A stretch of DNA of 64,000 nucleotides, from assembly GCF_027924405.1 (NCBI RefSeq), contig NZ_AP026978.1, positions 3,100,001 to 3,164,000 on the forward strand, read 5' to 3'. Source of the DNA: Nocardia sputorum (GTDB lineage: Bacteria > Actinomycetota > Actinomycetes > Mycobacteriales > Mycobacteriaceae). Positions 7,761 to 17,767 of this stretch are shown here, piece after piece (the stretch's first letter is position 1; every line of letters begins with the position of its first letter). The position numbers and the translations under genes were made by a program. The notes beneath the pieces were generated by a model, which had not been told where the DNA came from, ran no database searches, and worked only from the letters and a program-made list of their open reading frames with translations.

Positions 7761-9056
7761 ATGACGGTTCGGACCTTCACCGCCCCGATCGCAGTGCTGA
7801 CGGTCTTCGCGGCGCTGCTGGGCACGATGTACCTCGGCTACGCGAGCAATACCGAGAAGAACCTGCACGACTTTCCGATCGCCCTGGTCAATCAAGACGT
7901 CGGCGACACGCTCGACGGCAAGCCCGCCAATGTCGGCGCCCAGGTCACCGACGCACTGGTCGCGGGTATGCCGGCGGACAAGATCGACCTGCACGTCGTC
8001 GGCATCGCCGAGGCGCGCAAACAATTGCAGCAGGGCGAGGTCTACGGCGCGATCGTCATCCCGTCCGATTTCACCAAGCGGCTGGCGATCCTGGGCGCGG
8101 GCGCCGTGGTGCCCGGGCAGATCGAGCGCCCGGTGATCACGATCAACACCAACCCGCGGATCGGCCCTTACACGACCGGCATCATGCAGCGCATCGCCGA
8201 TCGTGCGCTGAGCCAGGTGGACGAGACCGTCGGCAAGAACCTGACCGACCAGGTGAACTCCGCCCTCGCCGCGGGGCCGGGCACGCCGGTCGAGGTCAGT
8301 GGCGCCGCCCGCCTGATGCTCGCCGACCCGGTGCAGATCGTCACCGCGCCGTATCGTCCGATGGACGACGGGGCGGGCCAAGGCCTGGTCGCCTTCTTCT
8401 ACACCTTGATCCTGCTGCTGGCGGGCTTCACCGGAGCCATGATCATCCACACGCTCGTCGACTCCGTCCTCGGATTCACTCCCACCGAGTACGGCCCCTG
8501 GTTCGTCCACCCGCCCGCCACCGGGATCTCCCGGCTCCGCACTCTGCTGGTGAAGTGGGCGGTCATCATCACCGCGGCGCCGATACTGTCCGGGATATTC
8601 CTCGCCGTGGCCGCGGTGCTGCGGGTTCCGCTGGACAACCCACTGCTGCTGTGGCTCTACGGCATCCTCGCCATCGTCGCCGTCGGCGTGACCGCATTGG
8701 CCGTCCTGGCCACATTCGGGACCGCCGGACTGCTGGTCAACCTGATCCTGTTCGTCGTCCTCGGCCTGCCGTCGTCGGCCGCCACGGTCCCGCTGGAGGC
8801 GACGCCCGCCTATATCGCGAAGCTGGCCGCCTTCGAACCGATGCACCAGATCTACCTGGCCGTGCGCGCCATCCTCTTCTTCGATGCCCGCGCCGAAGCC
8901 GGTTTCGGTGCCGGGCTGTGGATGACGTTGCTCGGTCTCGGCATCGGCTTGGCGCTCGGTGTCACGGCCACCTACGCCTACGACCGCCGCGGACTGCACC
9001 GCGCGACAGCGCCCGGCAGCGCTCCGGTCGTGGGTGCGCCCGCTGTCGCCGGGTGA
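7761..9056 (+). CDS. YhgE/Pip-like (ABC-2 type) membrane protein
   Basis: From ATG 7761 the protein has 431 residues; an in-frame GTG at 7743 lies inside the operator. It has one N-terminal membrane segment (IAVLTVFAALLGTMYLGY), a large outer loop of about 180 residues with FPIALVNQDVGD and VYGAIVIPSDFT, then about five C-terminal membrane segments. This is the architecture of the YhgE/Pip and ABC-2 permease group, linked to export or envelope functions. No ATPase gene is adjacent. Control by the divergent TetR suggests a drug- or lipid-responsive exporter, which is inference. Confidence 0.75.
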   Translation: MTVRTFTAPIAVLTVFAALLGTMYLGYASNTEKNLHDFPIALVNQDVGDTLDGKPANVGAQVTDALVAGMPADKIDLHVVGIAEARKQLQQGEVYGAIVIPSDFTKRLAILGAGAVVPGQIERPVITINTNPRIGPYTTGIMQRIADRALSQVDETVGKNLTDQVNSALAAGPGTPVEVSGAARLMLADPVQIVTAPYRPMDDGAGQGLVAFFYTLILLLAGFTGAMIIHTLVDSVLGFTPTEYGPWFVHPPATGISRLRTLLVKWAVIITAAPILSGIFLAVAAVLRVPLDNPLLLWLYGILAIVAVGVTALAVLATFGTAGLLVNLILFVVLGLPSSAATVPLEATPAYIAKLAAFEPMHQIYLAVRAILFFDARAEAGFGAGLWMTLLGLGIGLALGVTATYAYDRRGLHRATAPGSAPVVGAPAVAG

Positions 9057-9071
9057 GTCGGAACCGGGTGA

Positions 9072-11303
9072 TCAGTCGTCGGCGGCGGCCAGGAGCGCGT
9101 CCAGCCGCTCCGGGTCGACGCCGAAGCCGGTGAGGCGGTCGAGCGGGATGGAGGCGATCATCCGCATCATGTCCACGCCGAGCGCCGTCGCGTCACCCAT
9201 GCTCGCGGACATGCCGCCGAACACTTCGGCCAGCGCGGCCGCCGCCTTCGGATCGGCCAAGGCCTCGCCGAGCGTCGACTCCGCCGTGATCGGGATACGC
9301 AGTTCGTCTCCGGCGACGTCGATCGACGCGGTGGCGCGCAGGTCACGGCTGGACGCGCCCGCCCACACCTGGTAGGCGCCGCCTTCGACGACCCAGCGGT
9401 CGACCCGAGTGTCCCAACAGGCCAGATCGTCTCGCGGAAGAAGCAACGAGACCTCTTCGCGCGCACCGGGTTCGAGTTCGGCGGTGACTGCGACACCCTT
9501 CAGTTCGCGGGCAGGACGCGCGACGGGCGAGCCGGGCAGCGTCGTATACACCTGCACCACTTCCCGGCCTGCGCGCGAGCCCGTATTGGTGATGCCGACG
9601 CGGACCGTGATCCCCGCTTCGTCTGCCTCGAGGGTCAAGTCGGAGTAGTCGAACGTGGTGTAGGACAGTCCGTGCCCGAACGGATAGCACACGTCCATAT
9701 CCCGGCTGTCGTACCAGCGGTAGCCCACGTATAGGCCCTCGCCGTAGCGCACGTGCGAATGCTCGCCGGGGAAGTTCAGATAGGCCGGGGTGTCCTGCAA
9801 CCGCATCGGCACGGTCTCCGCGAGCCGTCCCGACGGATTCACCACGCCGAACAACACGTCGGCGAGTGCGCCGCCCCCGGCTTGGCCGAGTAGCCCGCCA
9901 TCCAGGATCGCGGGCGCGAGGGCGGCTACCGGGGCCAGCCGCACCACGCCGCCGTGCGCGAGGACCACCACCGTGTCCGGTTGCGCTCGCACCACCGCGT
10001 CCAGCAGTTCGAGCTGCTCACCGGGCAGCTCCAGGTGCTCTCGGTCGAATCCTTCGGATTCTTGCGCGGCGGCCGAGCCGAGGAACAGGATCGCCACGTC
10101 CGCATCCCGGGCTGCGGCGACAGCGTCCGCGCGCAGCGCGTCGTGGTCGGTGTCGGTGCGGTTCGTGGTGAATCCGGGACTGTAGGAAACGGTTCCGGCG
10201 CCCGCGAGCGCGCGGATCTCGTCGAGCGGCACATCGAGCCGGGTCGGGGTGACGTGCGAGCTGCCGCCGCCCTGGTATCGCGGTTCCACCGCGAATTCGC
10301 CGATCACGGCGACCGAGCGCCCCGGGGCGAGCGGCAGGAGGCCGCGGTGGTTCCGCAACAGCACCACGCAGCGTGCGGCGACCTCTCGGGCCAGGCGGTG
10401 GTGCTCGTCCGCGGTGTACCGCGTTTCGTCCTGCTCGCGTCCGGCTGCGACCCGTGCCGCCAGTGTCGCAACGTTCCGCGCGGCGCGGTCGACGTCGGCC
10501 GGGTCCAGTGTGCCCGACGCCATCTCCGCGACCACTCGTGCGTCGGAGATGCCGGTGCCGCCCGGCATCTCCAGATCCAAGCCGGCCGTCACGGCCGCAG
10601 GACGGTCGGCCACCGCACCCCAGTCCGAGATCACCGCGCCGTCGAATCCCCATTCGCCACGCAGCACGTCGGTGAGCAGCCATCGATTCTGCGCGGCGGG
10701 CACACCGTTGATCCGGTTGTAGGAGCACATCACCGTCCACGGCCGGGCGGTGCGCACGATGTGGGCGAACGCGCGCAGGTATATCTCGCGCAGCGGGCGT
10801 GGGTCCACGTCGGAACTCGACCGCATCCGGTCGTGTTCGGCATTGTTGGCGGCGAAATGCTTCAGGGAGGCGCCCACTCCGGTGCCCTGCACACCCGTCA
10901 CCCATGCCGCGCCGAGCAGACCGGTCAACAGCGGATCCTCCGAGTAATACTCGAAATTGCGGCCCCCGCGCGGATCGCGCTTGATGTTGACTCCTGGCCC
11001 GAGCAGCACGTCCACGTCCAGTGCGCGGGCCTCCCGGCCCAGCGCCGCGCCCACTCGGCGCACCAACTGGGCGTCCCAGCTCTGCGCGAGCCCGACCGCG
11101 GGCGGGAAGCAGGTGGCGGGCAGGCTCGCGGCCAACCCGAGGTGATCGGTCGCGCCGGCCTGCCTGCGCACACCGTGCGGGCCATCGGTCATGGTCACCG
11201 AGATGACGGGACCGATCGCCTTGGTGGTCCAGAAGTCGGCGCCGCTGCCGAGCGCGGCGCGTTGCTCCGGGGACAGATCGGTGAGGTCGGGTTCGCTCGT
11301 CAT
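9072..11303 (-). CDS. Glycoside hydrolase family 3 beta-glucosidase
   Basis: This 743-residue enzyme starts at ATG 11303 behind GAGGAGCCTCG; an open frame further upstream is not coding. The N-terminal GH3 barrel has KHFAANNAEHDR near 150 and the nucleophile Asp in VISDWGA near 228. The GH3 C-terminal domain follows, then a fibronectin III-like domain starting near YPFGHGLSYTTFDYS. No signal peptide is seen, so it probably acts in the cytoplasm on imported beta-glucosides or xylosides. It converges with the permease gene, with only 15 bases between the stops. Confidence 0.93.
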   Translation of the reverse strand: MTSEPDLTDLSPEQRAALGSGADFWTTKAIGPVISVTMTDGPHGVRRQAGATDHLGLAASLPATCFPPAVGLAQSWDAQLVRRVGAALGREARALDVDVLLGPGVNIKRDPRGGRNFEYYSEDPLLTGLLGAAWVTGVQGTGVGASLKHFAANNAEHDRMRSSSDVDPRPLREIYLRAFAHIVRTARPWTVMCSYNRINGVPAAQNRWLLTDVLRGEWGFDGAVISDWGAVADRPAAVTAGLDLEMPGGTGISDARVVAEMASGTLDPADVDRAARNVATLAARVAAGREQDETRYTADEHHRLAREVAARCVVLLRNHRGLLPLAPGRSVAVIGEFAVEPRYQGGGSSHVTPTRLDVPLDEIRALAGAGTVSYSPGFTTNRTDTDHDALRADAVAAARDADVAILFLGSAAAQESEGFDREHLELPGEQLELLDAVVRAQPDTVVVLAHGGVVRLAPVAALAPAILDGGLLGQAGGGALADVLFGVVNPSGRLAETVPMRLQDTPAYLNFPGEHSHVRYGEGLYVGYRWYDSRDMDVCYPFGHGLSYTTFDYSDLTLEADEAGITVRVGITNTGSRAGREVVQVYTTLPGSPVARPARELKGVAVTAELEPGAREEVSLLLPRDDLACWDTRVDRWVVEGGAYQVWAGASSRDLRATASIDVAGDELRIPITAESTLGEALADPKAAAALAEVFGGMSASMGDATALGVDMMRMIASIPLDRLTGFGVDPERLDALLAAADD

Positions 11304-11340
11304 CGAGGCTCCTCGGGTCGAGACCGGTACCGAAAACAGT

Positions 11341-11624
11341 ATGCGAGCTCTACGCCCTTTCTCCGTCGAAGCGACCCCGCCTGGCCACCCGCCCACGAGT
11401 ATTCTCGCGACCGCTACCGCACGGTCCGCGACGCCCTCGCCCGCGCTGTCGCCGACCTCCGCGAAGCGGGCCGCCTGTCGGCAGATCTGGGACCCCGATC
11501 GCTGCGCCGTGCTCGCCATGGCTCTGCTCGACGGACTGCAGACGCAATGGCTGTACGACTCGGACGTGGACATGGCCGACCACGTGGCCGCCGAAACCTG
11601 GCGCACCCGGCTGTCGGCAAGGTC
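11341..11624 (+). pseudogene. Fossil of a TetR regulator (C-terminal part, frameshifted)
   Basis: In one frame the region reads SDPAWPPAHEYSRDRYRTV, followed by RDALARAVADLREAGRLSAD, which looks like the ligand-binding domain of a TetR protein. Near 11490 one extra G moves the reading to the next frame, which continues DPDRCAVLAMALLDGLQ, then TQWLYDSDVDMADHVAA. Restoring one base gives a continuous TetR_C-like domain. The DNA-binding N terminus is missing. It lies upstream of the GH3 gene in divergent orientation, so it may once have regulated it. Confidence 0.6.
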
Positions 11625-11784
11625 GTGCACGACGGTCTCGCGGCCGCGCCGGCCGGATCGTTCGCGGCCCGCGAACCCGTGCGTGATCGGGCACGATGCT
11701 GCGACCCGCCCCCGGTAGTATCGGGCTTGGTGGTTCGCCTCGGCCGTCCCTCGCTCGGCCGGGCGGCGGCCACGGGAGTGGGAG

Positions 11785-14688
11785 ATGAGCGCGCGCGACG
11801 GCCCCAGCCTGCGGCGGTTGCATCGCAGCACCCGGGTGCTGGTGATCGCCGCCACGGTGTTCGTCGTGTCGTTGCTGGTCGTTCCCCGGCTGATCAGGGC
11901 CTATGTCGGCTGGCTGTGGTTCGGCGAAGTCGGATTCCGTGGTGTCTGGCTGACCGTGCTGCTCACGCGGCTGTCGGTGTTCCTCGTCATCGCATTGCTC
12001 ATCGGTGGCGTCCTTTTCACGGCGATGTGGCTCGCGTTCAGATTCCGCCCGCTGTTCGTTCCCGAGTCCGAGGAAGAAGACAGCCTCCGCCCGTATCGGG
12101 CCGCGGTGCTCCGGCGGCCGCTGCGGTTCGGTCTCGGCGTCGCCGCCACGGTGGGGCTCATCTGCGGCCTGGCCGCGCAGTCGAGCTGGATGACCATCCA
12201 ACTGTTCCTGCACGGCGGGTCCTTCGGTGTGTCGGATCCGCAATTCGGTCACGATGTCGGGTTCTTCGTCTTCGACCTGCCCTTCTACCGATTCGTCGTC
12301 AACTGGCTGTTCATCGCCGTCGTCCTCGCCTTCGTCGCCGGGCTGGTGACGCACTATCTGCTCGGCGGACTGCGGCTGTCCAGGAAAGCGGGCGGCCTGA
12401 CCCACTCGGCCCGCGTCCAGCTCGCGATCTTCGCCGGCGCGTTCATCCTCTTGAAGGCGATCGCTTACTGGCTCGACCGGTATTCGCTGCTTTCCAGCCG
12501 CAGCAAGGAGCCCACCTTCGCGGGACCGGGCTACACCGACATCAACGCGGTGCTTCCGGCTCGCCTGATTCTCTTCGCGATCGCCCTCATCTGCGCCGCG
12601 GCGGTCTTCGCCGCCGTCGTCGTGCGCGATTTGCGGATTCCGGCGATGGCCGCCGCGCTGCTGCTGTTGTCGTCGATCCTGGTCGGCGCCGTCTGGCCGT
12701 GGGCCGTCGAGCAGTTCTCCGTCCGCCCGAACGCCGCCGACATGGAGCGCGTGTACATCGAACGCAACATCGCGGCCACCCGGCAGGCGTACGGGATCGG
12801 CGGCGATCGAGTCGAGTACCAGCCATATTCCGGCGTCGGTAGCAAGCCGCCGTCCGAGGTCCCCGCGGACGTCACCACGCTCGCCGACGTCCGCCTGCTG
12901 GACCCGAACGTCCTCTCCCGGACGTTCACCCAGCAGCAACAGCTGAAGAACTTCTACAGCTTCCCACCGCATCTGGATCTGGACCGCTACCGCATCGGTG
13001 GGCAACTACGCGACTACGTGGTCGCGGCGCGCGAGCTGACCCCGAGCGCGCTGAGCGGCAACCAGCGCCATTGGGTCAATCGGCACACCGTCTACACGCA
13101 CGGGAACGGATTCGTCGCCGCACCGGCCAACCGGGTGAACGCGGCGGTCCGCGAGGCCGCGGGCGACGCCGCCAGCAGCAACAGCGGGTACCCGATCTAC
13201 GCGGTCGGCGACATCGCGTCGCAAGCGTCCGGTCATCAAGTGATCCGAGTGGATCAGCCGCGGGTGTATTTCGGCGAAGTGATCGCCCACGCCAGTCCGG
13301 ACTACGCCATCGTGGGCGGCGGCGCCGAGCCCCGGGAGTACGACACCGACACCACCAAATACACCTACACCGGCGCGGGCGGGGTGCCGATCGGGAATTG
13401 GCTCAACCGCCTCGCCTTCGCCGTGACGTACACCGAACGCAACATCATCTTCTCCAAGGCGATCGGTCCCGAGTCGAAGATCATCTTCAATCGCGATCCG
13501 CGCCATCGCGTCGAACTCGTCGCCCCGTGGCTGACCACCGACAACAACCCCTACCCAGCCGTCGTGAACGGCCGCATCGTGTGGATCGTCGACGCGTACA
13601 CCGCGATCGACGGCTATCCCTACGCCAAGCGCAGCTCGCTGGAAGCCCTCGAACCGGGGGACGACAACCCCCGCGGGTCTCCCCGTCAGGTGTCCTACGT
13701 GCGTAACTCCATCAAGGCCACCGTCGACGCCTACGACGGCACGGTCACGCTGTACCAGGTCGATCGACAGGATCCCGTCCTGGCGGCGTGGATGAAGGTC
13801 TTCCCCGGCACGGTCGAACCCGAGGACGCGATCACTCCGGAGTTGCGCGCCCACTTCCGGTACCCGGAGGACTTGTTCACGATCCAGCGGGAGATGCTCG
13901 CCAAATACCACGTCGACGAACCGCGAGAGTTCTTCACCACCAACGCTTTCTGGTCGGTCCCCAGTGACCCCACCGTGGAAACCAACCCGCACCAACCCCC
14001 GTTCTACGTCCTGATCGGCGATCAGAGCAGCGCCGAACCGTCGTTCCGGCTGGCCAGCGCGATGGTCGGATACAACAGGGAATTCCTCTCCGCCTACGTC
14101 TCGGTCCGCTCCGACCCCGAGAACTACGGCAAGATCAGCGTGTTGCAGCTGCCCACCGACACGCTCACCCAGGGCCCGCAGCAGATCCAGAACTCGATGA
14201 TCTCCGACACCAGAGTGGCCTCCGAGCGGACGCTGCTCGAGCGCTCGAACCGGATCCAGTACGGCAACCTGCTCACCCTGCCGATCGCCGACGGCGGCGT
14301 CCTTTACGCCGAACCGCTTTTCACCGAGCGGATCTCGACCGCACCGAACGCCTCGACGTTCCCGCAGCTGGCGCGAGTGCTGGTCAGCTACCGCGAACCC
14401 GGCACGGGCGGCGTCCTGGTGGGCTACGCGCCGACCCTCGCCGAGGCGCTGGACCAGGTCTTCGGTCCCGGCACCGGCCGGCTCGCCACACCACCCGGCG
14501 GCGGCCCAGGCGCGCCACTGCCGCCAGGTCAGCAGCCCGCGCCGCCGCCGGCAGCGCAACCGCCCGCGCAGGCGCAACCGCCGGATCGCGCGAAGATCGC
14601 CGAACTCAACGCGCAGATCGACGAAATCCGGGCCGCCCTGGAACGTCTGCAGAAGCAGCTCAACGAACTCGAGCGCAACGGTCGCTGA
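11785..14688 (+). CDS. UPF0182 family large membrane protein
   Basis: The 967-residue protein belongs to the UPF0182 (COG1615) family common in actinobacteria. The first 320 residues hold about seven membrane segments, starting LVIAATVFVVSLLVVPRLI. A large extracytoplasmic domain follows with NAADMERVYIERNIAATRQA-type residues near 315-335. The C-terminal 80 residues are rich in Pro, Gln and Ala and end in a short predicted coiled coil (LNAQIDEIRAALERLQKQLN). Function is unknown. It stands alone, transcribed away from the TetR fossil, and is not obviously regulated. Confidence 0.93.
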   Translation: MSARDGPSLRRLHRSTRVLVIAATVFVVSLLVVPRLIRAYVGWLWFGEVGFRGVWLTVLLTRLSVFLVIALLIGGVLFTAMWLAFRFRPLFVPESEEEDSLRPYRAAVLRRPLRFGLGVAATVGLICGLAAQSSWMTIQLFLHGGSFGVSDPQFGHDVGFFVFDLPFYRFVVNWLFIAVVLAFVAGLVTHYLLGGLRLSRKAGGLTHSARVQLAIFAGAFILLKAIAYWLDRYSLLSSRSKEPTFAGPGYTDINAVLPARLILFAIALICAAAVFAAVVVRDLRIPAMAAALLLLSSILVGAVWPWAVEQFSVRPNAADMERVYIERNIAATRQAYGIGGDRVEYQPYSGVGSKPPSEVPADVTTLADVRLLDPNVLSRTFTQQQQLKNFYSFPPHLDLDRYRIGGQLRDYVVAARELTPSALSGNQRHWVNRHTVYTHGNGFVAAPANRVNAAVREAAGDAASSNSGYPIYAVGDIASQASGHQVIRVDQPRVYFGEVIAHASPDYAIVGGGAEPREYDTDTTKYTYTGAGGVPIGNWLNRLAFAVTYTERNIIFSKAIGPESKIIFNRDPRHRVELVAPWLTTDNNPYPAVVNGRIVWIVDAYTAIDGYPYAKRSSLEALEPGDDNPRGSPRQVSYVRNSIKATVDAYDGTVTLYQVDRQDPVLAAWMKVFPGTVEPEDAITPELRAHFRYPEDLFTIQREMLAKYHVDEPREFFTTNAFWSVPSDPTVETNPHQPPFYVLIGDQSSAEPSFRLASAMVGYNREFLSAYVSVRSDPENYGKISVLQLPTDTLTQGPQQIQNSMISDTRVASERTLLERSNRIQYGNLLTLPIADGGVLYAEPLFTERISTAPNASTFPQLARVLVSYREPGTGGVLVGYAPTLAEALDQVFGPGTGRLATPPGGGPGAPLPPGQQPAPPPAAQPPAQAQPPDRAKIAELNAQIDEIRAALERLQKQLNELERNGR

Positions 14689-14719
14689 CGTTCGCGTCCT
14701 GGACCTGTCGACTGCGGCC

Positions 14720-15301
14720 CTACTCGGATTCGGCTGCGGCCGAGGCGCTTTCGACGGACGGGGCAGGCCGCGCGTCCGGCAGGTGGACGAGGATCAGGCC
14801 GACGCCTGCGATCAGGAAGTTCTGCAACGCGGCCGACGACGCGTTCACGTCGTCATTGGCCCACATGCGGAACCACTCGCCGCCGACGGTCAGGAACCCG
14901 CCCGCGAACAGCATCACCGCCATGGTCCAGCCCAGGCTCGACAATTTCGCCGCCACCTCGAGTCCGGCTCGGATCCGGCGCGGCCGTCCGCTCAGCGCCC
15001 GCACCCACGCGGCTCCCGCGGCCAGCAGCACGAAGGCGATCAAGAACTCCCAGATCACCACCAGGATGTAGGCGACGAGCGCGACATTACCGTTGGTGAT
15101 CGCGCGCCAGTCCGTTCCCGGATTGTGGATGGTCGCCTTCATCGACAGCACCGCCGCCACGCCGTTGCGGTTGGTGTCGGTGTCCACGCAGTTGGTGAAC
15201 GCGACGAACAGGTAGTAGAAGCCGGTGATGGTGGCCAGTGTCGCCACCGCCATCCGACGGCTGCCCACCACATCGAGAACCTTTGCGCCGCTGCGCATCA
15301 T
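14720..15301 (-). CDS. DUF2165 family membrane protein
   Basis: From ATG 15301 (AGGTAGG upstream) the protein has 193 residues and four membrane segments: near VATLATITGFYYLFVAF, VALVAYILVVIWEFLIAFVL, LSSLGWTMAVMLFAGGFLTV and LQNFLIAGVGLILVHL. The CVDTDTN stretch after the first segment and EWFRMW before the last are typical of DUF2165. The function is unknown. It converges with the UPF0182 gene. Confidence 0.85.
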   Translation of the reverse strand: MMRSGAKVLDVVGSRRMAVATLATITGFYYLFVAFTNCVDTDTNRNGVAAVLSMKATIHNPGTDWRAITNGNVALVAYILVVIWEFLIAFVLLAAGAAWVRALSGRPRRIRAGLEVAAKLSSLGWTMAVMLFAGGFLTVGGEWFRMWANDDVNASSAALQNFLIAGVGLILVHLPDARPAPSVESASAAAESE

Positions 15302-15379
15302 CTGGCCTACCTCGGGTCGATGGCATGGATGTCCGGACTTGAAGGCGTCGACGATCGTATAGGCCGCCGAACGCGGTCT

Positions 15380-15397
15380 CTCCCCACAGCGGGGGAG
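15380..15397. terminator. Weak hairpin in the gap between the msrA stop and the DUF2165 gene
   Basis: CTCCCC (15380-15385) pairs with GGGGAG (15392-15397) over a six-base loop, about 118 bases past the msrA stop. There is no T tract, so a terminator role is only possible. Confidence 0.25.
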
Positions 15398-15514
15398 CCG
15401 GATCGCGTCCGAGCCCGGAAACGCGGCGACTGCGCCACCGGGCACGGTGACGCAGTCGCATACTGCGGGCTCGAACGTCTCAGCGGGGGGCGCGATCCCG
15501 CCGAGCTGTCCGTC

Positions 15515-16030
15515 TTACTGTGCGGTGGTCTGCCGCTTCGGCAGCTTCCATCCCGGCCGCGGGAAGTGGCAGGTGTAGCCGTCCGGGTAGCGCAGCAGGT
15601 AGTCCTGATGCTCCGGCTCGGCCTCCCAGAACTCGCTCGCCGGCGTCACCTCGGTGACCACCTTGCCGGGCCACAGGCCCGAGGCGTCCACGTCGGCGAT
15701 GGTGTCCAGGGCGATCCGCTGCTGGTCGTCATCGAGATAGAAGATCGCCGAACGGTAACTGGTCCCGATGTCGTTGCCCTGACGGTCCTTCGTCGTCGGA
15801 TCGTGGATCTGGAAGAAGAACTCCAGCAATTCCCGGTAGTCCGTCCGGGCCGGGTCGTAGACGATCTCCACGGCCTCCGCATGGCCCGGGTGGTTGCGGT
15901 ACGTGGGATGGTCGTTGCGCCCACCGGTGTAGCCGACGCGCGTCGACACCACCCCCGGCTGCTTGCGGATCAAGTCCTGCATGCCCCAGAAGCATCCACC
16001 GGCCAGAATCGCCTTCCGCGTGTCGGTCAC
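15515..16030 (-). CDS. msrA: Peptide-methionine (S)-S-oxide reductase
   Basis: This 171-residue MsrA reduces the S form of methionine sulfoxide in oxidised proteins. The catalytic cysteine is in [13 protein letters not shown] near residue 13, followed by VGYTGG and [11 protein letters not shown]. The start is a GTG at 16030 behind GAAGGAGGAGGC and overlaps the msrB stop by four bases, so the two genes are translationally coupled. No clear resolving cysteine is visible at the C terminus, which ends [11 protein letters not shown]. Confidence 0.95.
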   Translation of the reverse strand: MTDTRKAILAGGCFWGMQDLIRKQPGVVSTRVGYTGGRNDHPTYRNHPGHAEAVEIVYDPARTDYRELLEFFFQIHDPTTKDRQGNDIGTSYRSAIFYLDDDQQRIALDTIADVDASGLWPGKVVTEVTPASEFWEAEPEHQDYLLRYPDGYTCHFPRPGWKLPKRQTTAQ

Positions 16031-16482
16031 GCCTCCTCCTTCGCGAAGAGAGTCCTGTACTGCCCGTAGCCTTCCGCCTCGAGGTCGTCGAGGTGGATGA
16101 ACCGCAGCGCTGTCGAATTGATGCAGTACCGCAAGCCGCCCGCCGCGCGGGGACCGTCGGTGAACACATGCCCGAGATGGCTGTCCCCGAACGCCGAACG
16201 CACCTCGGTCCGGACCATCAGATGACTGAAGTCCCGCTTCTCCACCACGTTCCCGGCTTCGAGCGGTTTGGTGAAACTCGGCCATCCCGTGCCACTGTCG
16301 AACTTGTCGACCGAGGCGAACAACGGTTCACCGGAGACCACGTCCACATAGATGCCCGGCTCGTGGTTGTCCCAGTACTCGCCCGTGAACGCCCGCTCGG
16401 TCCCGTTCTCCTGAGTGACGTGGTACTGCTCAGGGGACAAGGCGGCGACCGCCGCAGGATTCCGGTTGTACTCCCGTGCCAC
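16027..16482 (-). CDS. msrB: Peptide-methionine (R)-S-oxide reductase
   Basis: The 151-residue MsrB reduces the R form of methionine sulfoxide. The catalytic cysteine is in [14 protein letters not shown] near residue 125, with [10 protein letters not shown] before it. The usual zinc-binding CxxC pairs are absent (the first site reads [20 protein letters not shown]), so this is the zinc-free form. The start is a GTG at 16482 behind AGGAGGTCAT. It is the first gene of an msrB-msrA operon with a 4-base overlap. Confidence 0.94.
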   Translation of the reverse strand: MAREYNRNPAAVAALSPEQYHVTQENGTERAFTGEYWDNHEPGIYVDVVSGEPLFASVDKFDSGTGWPSFTKPLEAGNVVEKRDFSHLMVRTEVRSAFGDSHLGHVFTDGPRAAGGLRYCINSTALRFIHLDDLEAEGYGQYRTLFAKEEA

Positions 16483-16595
16483 ATGACCTCCTCATATCGG
16501 CCCCAGGTACAACCCGCGCGCCCGGCCGGAAAATCCCGGCGAGCCGGGCGTCACACCCCGCTGCGGCCGCCCGTGCCCGGCGGTTCGGTTCGCGG

Positions 16596-17756
16596 CTACG
16601 CCGTGGGGCTCACGGTGGCTTCCGCGGCTGCCGGAGCAGCGCTTTCCGGTGCCATTCTCCGCGGCACCGTGAACACGGCGAACAGGCAGAAGATCGCGAC
16701 GACGAAGCAGGCGAGGGTGTACCACAGATTTCCGATAGGGTCTCCTTCGCCGGTCACCCCGTCGACGGCACCGAAGAAATCGGGCAACGCGGTCACCCAG
16801 AGGAAAGCCATCACGCACAGGTACACCGCGCTGCAAATACGGATGAAGTCGTTCCGATAGGGCACTGCGTCCGCCGCGTCGCGCCGTAGCCGTAGCCATT
16901 GGCCGCAGAGAACGACGACGGCGACAACGGTGACGACGACCAGTTCGGCGGCGTAGAGAATTCCGCGCACAGTCGTGCTACCCATGCCGAATACCGTCGC
17001 GGGAATGGGCAGCACGGCGGTGCCCAACGACGCGAGTACGCCGATGACGATCGTGCGCCCTACCAATTGCGGGCCGGAGAAGATTCGTCCCCGGTCGACG
17101 TGGCGGCCGACGAACAATTGGACGCAGAACGCGAGGGACATCGGCCACAAGGCGGCGAACACGACCACACTCGGGAGCGGCACGGAATCGAACATCGGCT
17201 GATTCATCGGGTTGTCGGTCGACCACTCCCACCAGCGCAACTGCGGGCCGAGATGGTCGAAGATCTCGTAGAACGCGTGGTGGACGAAACCCACGCACGC
17301 GGATCCGACGAGAACCCCGTACTGCCGGAATACCCCGAGCATCCTGACGATCTCGAACGCCAGCGTAGCCATGAACGGGTAGATCGCGATGATGTAGAGC
17401 GGTAATCGACCCCAGAGGAATTCCACGGTGAACAGGTTGTGCGCGAACATCGTGTCGACGTGCGCGTCGATGCCGAACGCCGCGGGAAAGTACAGCGGTG
17501 GCTCGATGATGAACAGATACGCGGTCGCGCCGAACCAGAGCACCAGATTGGTGGGGTCGCCATGGCGGCGTAATCGCACGATCGCGTAGACGAGCGCGAG
17601 GATGGCGCCCAGGACGATGGTGAATTCGAGGACGGGCAGCGTCCAGTTCTCCAACGCGAACGGGTTTCGTATCTCGACCGGTCCGCCCGCCTCCTCGCAT
17701 GAGAAGCCGAGCGCCGTGGCGAGCCGGTCGAAGGTGGGTGCGCAATGATCAGCCAT
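16596..17756 (-). CDS. Multispanning membrane protein of unknown function
   Basis: From ATG 17756 the protein has 386 residues and about nine hydrophobic segments, starting VLEFTIVLGAILALVYAIV. Notable stretches are FIIEPPLYFPAAFGID and VGFVHHAFYEIFDHLGPQLRW, the latter with a His-His-x3-Glu that might bind metal. I do not recognise a named family. It starts 11 bases after the stop of the COG3687-type hydrolase gene, so the two form an operon and may act in one pathway at the membrane. Confidence 0.75.
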   Translation of the reverse strand: MADHCAPTFDRLATALGFSCEEAGGPVEIRNPFALENWTLPVLEFTIVLGAILALVYAIVRLRRHGDPTNLVLWFGATAYLFIIEPPLYFPAAFGIDAHVDTMFAHNLFTVEFLWGRLPLYIIAIYPFMATLAFEIVRMLGVFRQYGVLVGSACVGFVHHAFYEIFDHLGPQLRWWEWSTDNPMNQPMFDSVPLPSVVVFAALWPMSLAFCVQLFVGRHVDRGRIFSGPQLVGRTIVIGVLASLGTAVLPIPATVFGMGSTTVRGILYAAELVVVTVVAVVVLCGQWLRLRRDAADAVPYRNDFIRICSAVYLCVMAFLWVTALPDFFGAVDGVTGEGDPIGNLWYTLACFVVAIFCLFAVFTVPRRMAPESAAPAAAEATVSPTA

Positions 17757-17767
17757 CGGTCCGGCTC

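Noticed and set aside
7368..8999. Minus-strand frame of over 500 codons antisense to the permease
   Set aside because: Its C-terminal part is an out-of-frame reading of the tetR gene and the rest is Gln/Asp/Gly-rich antisense.
11304..11855. N-terminal extension of the GH3 enzyme by 184 residues
   Set aside because: GAGGAG before ATG 11303 and the family start agree with the shorter protein; the extension crosses the TetR fossil in antisense.
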